From positions 38,753,768-38,817,767 of the forward strand of contig JACSVZ010000009.1 in NCBI GenBank assembly GCA_014706295.1: a DNA stretch of 64,000 nt, in the 5' to 3' direction. Position 1 is the first letter of the stretch. The number at the start of each line of letters is the position of its first letter. The notes below the pieces were generated by a model that saw only the letters and a program-made list of their open reading frames with translations, was not told where the DNA came from and did not search any database. Positions 57,571 to 64,000 of this stretch are shown one piece after another. The translations under genes and the position numbers were made by a program. The DNA is from Lycocorax pyrrhopterus obiensis. Lineage: Eukaryota; Chordata; Aves; Passeriformes; Paradisaeidae.

Positions 57571-58278
57571 CATACCCCAAAAAGAACCTTCCAAGAGGCA
57601 CCCAGCCCCAGCCACTCCTCCAGTGTCCATCGGCAGGGCGGGAGGCTCCAAGGGGTTTTGCTCACGACCCCGCCAGCGAAGAACTTCAAGGAGCAGAGGA
57701 AGTTTTTCAAACCTGAAGAACTGCACTTTGTCCTGGAGGAAACTTTATCCCTCTTTTAATTACAGCACTCCAAGCTGACAAAGCCTATCCCCCTTTTAAT
57801 TGCAGCTTTTTAAATCAAGGTGCCCTTCCCACTCCAGCTCTCATTTTTCCAGATATTTCCCAAACTGTGGGATGACTACCTTGCTATCCCAAAGCAGGGA
57901 GATGCTGCTGAAAACAGCCCCAGTGCTGTTCAGAGTTCTCCTGACAGAACAGCCTCACACGCTGTGCTTTACATCAGTTCATTGAAATGACAGATGGAAA
58001 GACATTTAATTTACCCCTCTCAAACAAGGACCACCTCTCCAGGTCTCCTCAAACAGCGAGAGGAGCCCAGATCCTGCCAGGGCTGACAGGTTCAGACTCC
58101 GTGGCAGGGTGTCCCTCACGCCCCCGGCCTTATCCAAACACCTCAGCACCACGGAAGGGAGGGAAGGGCTGACGGACACGGCAGGAGCTGCACGCAGAGC
58201 AGCACCGCCTGCACGGTGATCCTGCTGGTCCTTCCAGCAGCCACATGAAAGTTAACAAATTAAAAATAGGAAATTTGC
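57571..58278. other. Unique non-coding sequence
   Basis: No gene, RNA or repeat was recognised. Composition is mixed. Confidence 0.4.
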
Positions 58279-58715
58279 CTGTTGGAGCAAGTCCAGAGAA
58301 GGCCCCGGAGCTGCTCCAGGGCTGGAGCCCCTCTGCTCTGGAGCCAGGCTGGGAGAGCTGGGAATGTTCAGCCTGGAGAAAGGAAGGCTCCAGGGAGAGC
58401 TCAGAGCCCCTTCCAGGGCCTAAAGGGGCTCCAGGAGAGCTGGAGAGGGACTGGGGACAAGGCATGGAGGGACAGGACACAGGGAATGGCTTCCCACTGC
58501 CAGAGGGCAGGGATGGATGGGATATTGGGAAGGAATTGTTCCCTGGGAGGCTGGGGAGGGGCCAGGATGGAATTCCCAGAGAAGCCGTGGCTGCCCCTGG
58601 ATCCCTGGAAGTGTCCCAGGCCAGGCTGGATGGGGCTTGGAGCAGCCTGGGACAGTGGGAGGTGTCCCTGGATGAACTGGATGGGCTGTGGGGCTCCTTC
58701 CAGCCCAGACCATTG
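58279..58715 (+). mobile_element. CR1 LINE 3' fragment, longest copy (about 440 bp)
   Basis: Sense CR1 reaching furthest 5' in this window: 'tgttggagcaagtccagaga', 'ggccccggagctgctccagg', 'gaatgttcagcctggagaaa', 'ggaaggctccagggagagctc', 'gggcctaaaggggctccagg', 'ggagagggactggggacaagg', 'acacagggaatggcttcc', 'cactgccagagggcaggg', 'tgggaaggaattgttccctg', 'cagagaagccgtggctgcc' and 'gctccttccagcccagacc'. It lacks the final octamer repeats. The 296-codon minus frame and the 242-codon plus frame over it are repeat artefacts. No reverse transcriptase is present. Confidence 0.95.
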
Positions 58716-58890
58716 AAGAGAAGCAGGTCAGAAACATCCCCATGTCCTGGGCTCCAAACCCTTGGAACACGAGGCAGTGAACAGCCAGCGCCTGTCCAGA
58801 GGGTGCCCAGAGCCCCCGGCCTGGCACGTCCCTTCTGTCCCTGCCCTCGGGAGAGGTGGCAGCTCTCACACCCAGCTGAGCTTCTCTGGG

Positions 58891-58925
58891 TGAAGTCATT
58901 AAGGCTCTTAATGACTTCATTAACC
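58891..58925. repeat. Overlapping perfect inverted repeats
   Basis: TGAAGTCATTAAG (58891-58903) and CTTAATGACTTCA (58907-58919) are exact reverse complements with a 3-base spacer. The second arm also starts a palindrome, TTAATGA-CT-TCATTAA (58908-58923). Three ATTA/TAAT cores therefore lie in 33 bases, suggesting a compact homeodomain dimer array or an RNA hairpin. Confidence 0.9.
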
Positions 58926-60719
58926 TCTGCATTTTTTGGTTGTTTTTCAGGGTTACATTTTTGTTTTAATTGAGTCTCCGTCAATATTTTGAGTTCAGTT
59001 GTGCCCAAATCCAGAGGCATTCAGAGCTCAGCTCAACACCAAAGCCAAAGCATCTTGGTTTCGTCAACATTTACTGCTGATACCTATGTTGATGAGGATT
59101 TTCTTCTTCTACAGCTTTCTTTTCCTTAAAAAGTTGTTATTTTGCACTGCTCTAACTCAGGAAAATTTAAGGGTTTTTTTAGAGATATTTGGTGGATTTT
59201 ATGCTTCCCCCCACACCACTCTGGTGGGAATCTCTAATTTTCCCTTTGGAAATCAGGCACATCTCGAGGCAAGGCAGAGAAATGCCACATGGTAAACTTA
59301 AATACAGATGTGCTCTCCCAACACCCAAAATTAAGCCATTGTTATTACACCATTCAGGGAATCCAATGACTCCTCACCATAATTTAGCTAAGATCAAGTG
59401 TAAAATCTGTTTAATCATACCCAGTACATCCTCTATCCTGGAGATTATATCCTGCATTTGCAGGGCATTGACTCCATAATCTAACAGGTCTTTTCCATCT
59501 CTGACTTCTATTAGCCTATGAATTATAACAAAAGGACCATTAGGCAAACCATAATTGTGGAAACAGCCTCTGACACGTGAGACTAACTCCTGCCATGGCA
59601 GGGAAAACTAAAATTAAAACACAGACAATTGAAGGGAAAGCATTCCCTTCTTCCAAGTGTTAACTCACTCGATTAAAATCAGGAAACAAAACTCACTCAG
59701 TCACAGAAAAAGCATTTTTCCCTCCCCATCTCTTTAGAGAAAAGACTTTGTTTGGGCAGCACAGCAAGTGCTGGTTTGTCCCTGCAGGAGGGATGGGGCT
59801 GGGGGGTTATTTGGGATATTTTCCCTATCTGCTGCCTCTACCCAACCCAACTTGTCCTGCGCCCCGGAGCCACTTCTGCCAAGAAAAGTCACATCTTCCA
59901 ACGAGCTTCACCTGGGGAAGCGCAAAACAACAGAGCAGCCCAAAAGGCTCAGGAAAGGCAGAAAGCATCCAGCCGAGGCTGCCTGGGAAGGGCTGGGAAG
60001 CGCAGCCATCCTCCAGCAGCTCTGGCTAGCACACATCCCTGCAAAGGTCATCGGCTCCGCAAACACCTCAGAGGGAAAGAGGAGCTCGCAGATGAAGTCA
60101 CACACTGTAACACACGCACGGGGAACGCGGAGCGCGCAGAGCCCAGCCGAGGGGAGCGGCCAGGAGCCACCTTCGGCTCCCTGCTGCAGGGGCTGGGCCA
60201 GGGGTCCCAGCTCGTCCTGGCTGCCTCGGCACTGGCCAGGCTCTGCTCTGCCCCGGGAGCTGCCCAGGCCGGGGCCAGGCAGGAGGGCTGCCAGCACAGA
60301 GGGGTTGCTCCTCCCCAGCATCCATCCTCCCCTCAGCACTGCCATCCCAGCACCACAGCTCGGCTCTGCCCGCAGCCATCCCACTCTCCTGGGCATGGCA
60401 GGCACGTGGTGTCCAGTTGTCACTGACCAAAGGCCCAGGATCCACGCCGGGGGCGTGAATAGCTGAGGGAATTCCAACACTACTGCCTGAGCACGGAGGC
60501 ACCGCACGCCAAGGCCTCGGTGCTGTGGGCAGCTGTGCTGCTCCCCAGCTGCACAGACTGAACCCCACACGTAAGGCGAGGGACACCCCACGAGGTCACC
60601 TCGGTCCCATCCCGGCAGGATGTCACCCTGTGCTCAGAGCAGGCGTCAGAGGAGCACGTCATGGTTTGGGACCAGCAGAGCTCCCCCGGCACTGGAGTGA
60701 GCCATTCCCAACGCCTTCC
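58926..60719. other. Unique non-coding sequence
   Basis: Positions 59090-59180 and 59320-59740 are AT-rich. Positions 59860-60450 are GC-rich, with overlapping open frames on both strands of up to 232 codons that show no domain. No gene or repeat was recognised. Confidence 0.4.
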
Positions 60720-61330
60720 TGACAAAAATCACAGCTTTCAGCTCTCCATAACATTTCTCCAGCCTAATTAAGAAATACTTTTCACATGACCAACTGCTCC
60801 TTTTTTCCATTACTTCTAACACGACTGTTTATGCAAAACACACTCATTAAAGACAGTTCTGCAGCATCATCTCTTCACGCCGCAGTCTGCAAAGAAAGAG
60901 CAGGGGCTGATCCCTTACCTTTGCACATCCTACTGCTTCCCAGAAGCCAGGCTGGAGGGGCTGCGGACTGGAGCCAAGCCCATGGATCCATGTGCTGCAC
61001 CGGGCTCTCGCACAGCTGTGCTCTGCACCATGGAGCAGACTTACAACACATCTGCTCGCCGCTCCCAGCCCTGCGCCGCGCGCGGGCTGCCAATTGTGCC
61101 TCGCCGTGCCAAACCGGGTGGCAGAGAGGGCTGATTATTATTTATGGAACAGAGGGATATCCAGTAGGGATTAGGAGGACTCTCAAGATCACTTCTGTTT
61201 GCAACTTGAGCAGGGTTTGAAAACGGGTCTTTTCAAATGGCAGCAAGTAAAATTATACATTTCTGCCACGATGCGCTTGGAGCCACATTAACGCTTTCAT
61301 TTAAAAATCAGTTTTACAAGGGGGTTAGGA
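60720..61330. promoter_or_regulatory. Candidate conserved non-coding element (two AT-rich parts)
   Basis: Positions 60760-60870 ('ccagcctaattaagaaatac') and 61130-61310 ('ctgattattatttatgg', 'gcaagtaaaattatac', 'gccacgatgcgcttgg', 'cattaacgctttcattt') flank a GC-richer stretch at 60930-61110. TAATTA and ATTA cores plus CpG retention suggest regulatory DNA. Inferred from composition. Confidence 0.33.
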
Positions 61331-63234
61331 GTTGGCTGCAAGTGCTCTCCATGAGCTAAAAGCAGCCACACCTGAATTTTCTCATTAAAGTCAGTTCCTG
61401 AGGAATAGCCATGCAAAGAGCCTGTTGGCCAAACAATCCATGGAAAAGCACACGGCAAAGCCCACTCGAGTTCAACAGGGAAGTGTCACCCGCTGACAGC
61501 TGTGACACCCTCGCTGCCATCACTGCCGCACTTCAGAGCCTCTGGCTTCGGCAAACAGGCAGGAGCAGCGCAGGAATCGATCCTGCATGGGCAGGAGAGG
61601 CAGTGGGAGCTCACCAGGAGAGCAAACATTGCCTCTCTCCCAGTCACAGGCACCCCAGAACTGCATGGCCCTGGTTCCGCAGGCTCTGCACTGCTCCCAG
61701 TCACCTCCTCACCTCAGAGCACATTCCCACTTCTCATTTCATACAATCAGTAAGGTGGGAAAAGACTGTTAGAGTTGGAAAAGTGCCCCCAGCCTGCCCC
61801 TTTTGAACTCCTCTTTCAAGCAGGATTTGGGGGGACACTGCCTCAGCATTTCCAGCGTGTTCCCATCTGCATTCCCAGCTCCGAGCTGTAATTCAGCCTA
61901 GAGCAGGGGGTGCCATGAGACGGCATCTTCTGCACCAACAGAAGCAACTCCTGTTTTATTTTTCCTAGTTCCTACAGAAAGATCTCCACAGTATTAATCC
62001 CTATTAAATATTGGCTTAACTTGGGAAGGACCTGGGGCCAGATGCACAAAATCAGGATTCCTTCCTGGAAGCACAGGCTCCAGCACAAACACGTGGGAGT
62101 GTTCTCAGGGCTTGTACATCCTCTGATCCCTGCAGAAAATAAACCTGCTCCAGCTTCCCATGGCACAGGTATTCCTGGGATTGCAATACCAAGGGTTTCT
62201 CTTCAGCCCCTGGTTTACTGAGCCTGCAACTTTCTCCCCTAGGATGTCTCCAGAGGCAGAGAACAGATGTTTGGAATTCATTTTAGCACCACCTCACTAA
62301 CAGTAGGAACTTTTTCCCGGTAACTTTGTCATTAAATCGTATTTTTTTTCAAAACTGTTAAAAATACAACTCTAACCCAAATATATTTTAGGGAATATGC
62401 ATTTCTCATCGTGGCCCTGCTGCTCACTTGCAGATGAGGAAAGCATTGTGAACACATGAAATGTATTTGTTTGTGTCAGGAAAGGCAATGAAATAAAGAT
62501 GTAACAATTCTTTCAGGTCTGTAAGTTTCATCTTCAGGAATTCGCACAAAGTCATTTCTACAGAGGTTTTCAGGAGAAAATATATCAGTTTATGATTTTA
62601 AATTAATTTGTAATAGGCCCAACTGTGTTTTATTTTCCTTCTTTGTGCTCTCTGTCACACAGGAGATTATTCATGATATAAATATAATGAATATATGAAT
62701 TGGGGGTGCTATTCTTTGGGACTCTCAGTTATTTACATTTCATAGACATTTATATAAAATGTTGCAAGGCTGTGCTGGCCAGCCCTGAGTTTCAGCAATT
62801 TGTTGATGCCATATACTCACACGCCTAAGGCTGCAAAACTTGTGACCAGATACTGGAGGGCACATCACTCAAAAATCATGTCCATTCTTTTTGGACACAT
62901 CCAAGGAATACCCGATTTTACAGCAAAACAGGGAAAAAACCACAATGAGAGTCCTATGGCAGCTTTAGGGAAATACTGTGTTCTGAAAACATGAGAGTCC
63001 TGAACCTTCACCAAGTAACTGCAGAGACAAACCCCGAAACACCCTGAGTGCAGGAGCAGCCAGTCCTGATTCCATGGACCCAGCAGATTCCTGCTCTTCC
63101 ACTCCTGTGTTTGCCATTTCTTACAACAGCAGAGTAAAATTGTCCGAACTGAGGATCCCAAACTTCTTAAATGGGTCTGAGAGACGATTACCCAACCATT
63201 TAACAATGGCAGAGCTCCTACAGAAAGGACTTTT
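61331..63234. other. Unique non-coding sequence, second half AT-rich
   Basis: No gene is recognised. Positions 62310-62760 are strongly AT-rich, including 'gatataaatataatgaatat'. At 61742-61775 the words 'gttagagttggaaaagtgcc' faintly resemble a CR1 end but are too short to call. Confidence 0.4.
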
Positions 63235-63375
63235 AGAATCATGGAATCACCAAATCCCAGAGTGGTTTGGGCTGGAAGAGACCTTATCCCATTCCACTGT
63301 CCCAGGCTGCTCCAAGCCCCGTCCAGCCTGGCCTGGGACACTTCCAGGGACCCAGGGGCAGCCACAGCTGCTCTG
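63235..63375 (-). mobile_element. CR1 LINE 3' fragment with internal deletion
   Basis: Antisense CR1: 'gaatcatggaatcaccaaatc', 'cagagtggtttgggctgg', 'aagagaccttatcccattcc', 'actgtcccaggctgctccaag', 'agcctggcctgggacacttcc' and 'gccacagctgctctgc'. The 'aaagcccatccca...tgccatggcagggacacc' segment is absent, so about 40 bases were lost. It sits about 100 bases before the CpG-rich right edge. Confidence 0.92.
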
Positions 63376-63479
63376 CAGGCTGGCAGGGAGCAAAAAACAG
63401 GGGAAATATTTGGGACCAAAAAATGTGAACCCGTGCAAACCCCGGCGAGTCTTGAAAAGAACAAGGCGTAGAAGCAACC

Positions 63480-64000
63480 CTGCAGCAATGTCTGTGCTCA
63501 GGAGGAGCAGCCCTGCAGGTACCGACCCCTGCAGAGCAGTGCCCGCGTCCCAGCCCAGCCCAGCGCAGGGATCCACAGCGGGCACACGGCCGGGCCCCGG
63601 CCCCGAGTGTGCAGCAGCCCTGCCCGGCCCCGCTGCCCCAGCGCTGTCGTGGCACTGCTCTGTGCCGAGCCACAGCGAGCACAGCCAGGTGGAAACGCAG
63701 GCTGTGCTTTTGCTGTGAGCGGCAAACCCGTCCTGCTGTGACGGTGGCCGTGCTCCCGCACCGTGACCCGCGCCCGTGCCCGGCTGCCGCTGCCGCTCCC
63801 TCCCCAGGGCCGGGACATTTCCAGAGGGGCTGGCGGCGCCCGCCGCTCCTCCCGCAGCTGAGCTCCGCCGCCTTGGCCTTTTGAGTTTCGCTCCAGAGCT
63901 TGTCGCTTCCCTTTATCTCTCTGTGAGGCAGCTGGAGGGGCTCTGGGGCTCAGGTAGGGCCCTTCCCTGCTCCCAGAGCCGAGCCAGCGCCGCGGGCCCG
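63480..64000. promoter_or_regulatory. CpG island at the right edge, possible gene 5' end
   Basis: GC and CpG rise steadily to the window end. CpG-dense words include 'agcgggcacacggccggg', 'gcaccgtgacccgcgcccgtg', 'ggctggcggcgcccgccgc' and 'cagcgccgcgggcccg'. Near the edge, a CAG|GTAGGG splice-donor match lies at 63951-63959 (cut after 63953). A pyrimidine-rich tract ending in CAG (63904-63931) resembles a splice acceptor; together they would define an implausibly short exon, so only one is likely real. A promoter with a non-coding first exon on the plus strand is the favoured reading. No start codon or domain could be supported. Confidence 0.5.

Noticed and set aside
58130..59020. 296-codon minus-strand frame
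   Set aside because: Most of it lies in the antisense of a CR1 3' fragment, which has no coding role there.
59752..60591. Overlapping 224-232 codon frames on both strands
   Set aside because: Three long frames on two strands over the same GC-rich stretch with no domain suggest composition, not a gene.
61742..61775. Faint CR1-like words
   Set aside because: Too short and too diverged to distinguish from chance.
63904..63953. Micro-exon bounded by a pyrimidine-tract acceptor and the CAG|GTAGGG donor
   Set aside because: The implied 22-base exon is implausible without transcript evidence. A first exon ending at the donor is simpler.

Overview
This window looks like non-coding nuclear DNA from a bird, most likely a songbird. 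The main evidence is at least 25 truncated copies of the CR1 (chicken repeat 1) LINE 3' end on both strands. Many carry the landmarks I associate with passerine CR1 copies: the 'cactgccagagggcaggga' stretch, a 'tgcccatggcaggg' palindrome, 'ggtcccttccaaccc', and a short repeated tail of the gattctg/gattcca type instead of poly(A). No interspersed mammalian Alu, B1 or L1 sequence was seen. The genus and the neighbouring genes cannot be named from the sequence alone.

No protein-coding gene, tRNA, rRNA, recognised miRNA or CRISPR array could be supported. The open frames reach 296 codons, but they lie in repeats (CR1, minisatellites), in GC-rich stretches, or in sequence with no recognisable domain or exon structure. 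The window reads as an intergenic desert or a very large intron. It alternates AT-rich, homeodomain-motif-rich blocks that look like conserved regulatory DNA with GC-rich, CR1-rich blocks.

Layout. 0-22 kb: mostly unique DNA with scattered CR1 pieces, a probable minus-strand retroviral LTR near 3.2-3.7 kb, and an AT-rich hairpin at 19.3 kb. 22-25 kb: a short triple repeat, a long AT-rich regulatory-looking block, then a CpG island at 24.4-24.7 kb. 25-36 kb: AT-rich candidate elements (26.5, 29.1 and 31.2-32.2 kb), a hexanucleotide microsatellite inside a CpG-rich patch (28.6 kb), and a telomere-motif-containing minisatellite (34.9-35.3 kb). 36-45 kb: further AT-rich blocks and a 42-bp minisatellite (42.8-43.1 kb). 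45-59 kb: the CR1-dense part (11 copies) with a GC-rich CCCGGG minisatellite at 46.6-47.0 kb. 59-64 kb: AT-rich blocks, then GC content and CpG rise steeply to the right edge, where a CpG island with plausible splice signals suggests the 5' end of a gene or lncRNA continuing beyond the window.

The repeat calls are solid. The regulatory calls rest on composition and motif content only and need cross-species alignment. The most interesting leads are the right-edge CpG island, the isolated CpG island at 24.4 kb beside an AT-rich block, the two hairpins (19.3 and 58.9 kb), and the three minisatellites.
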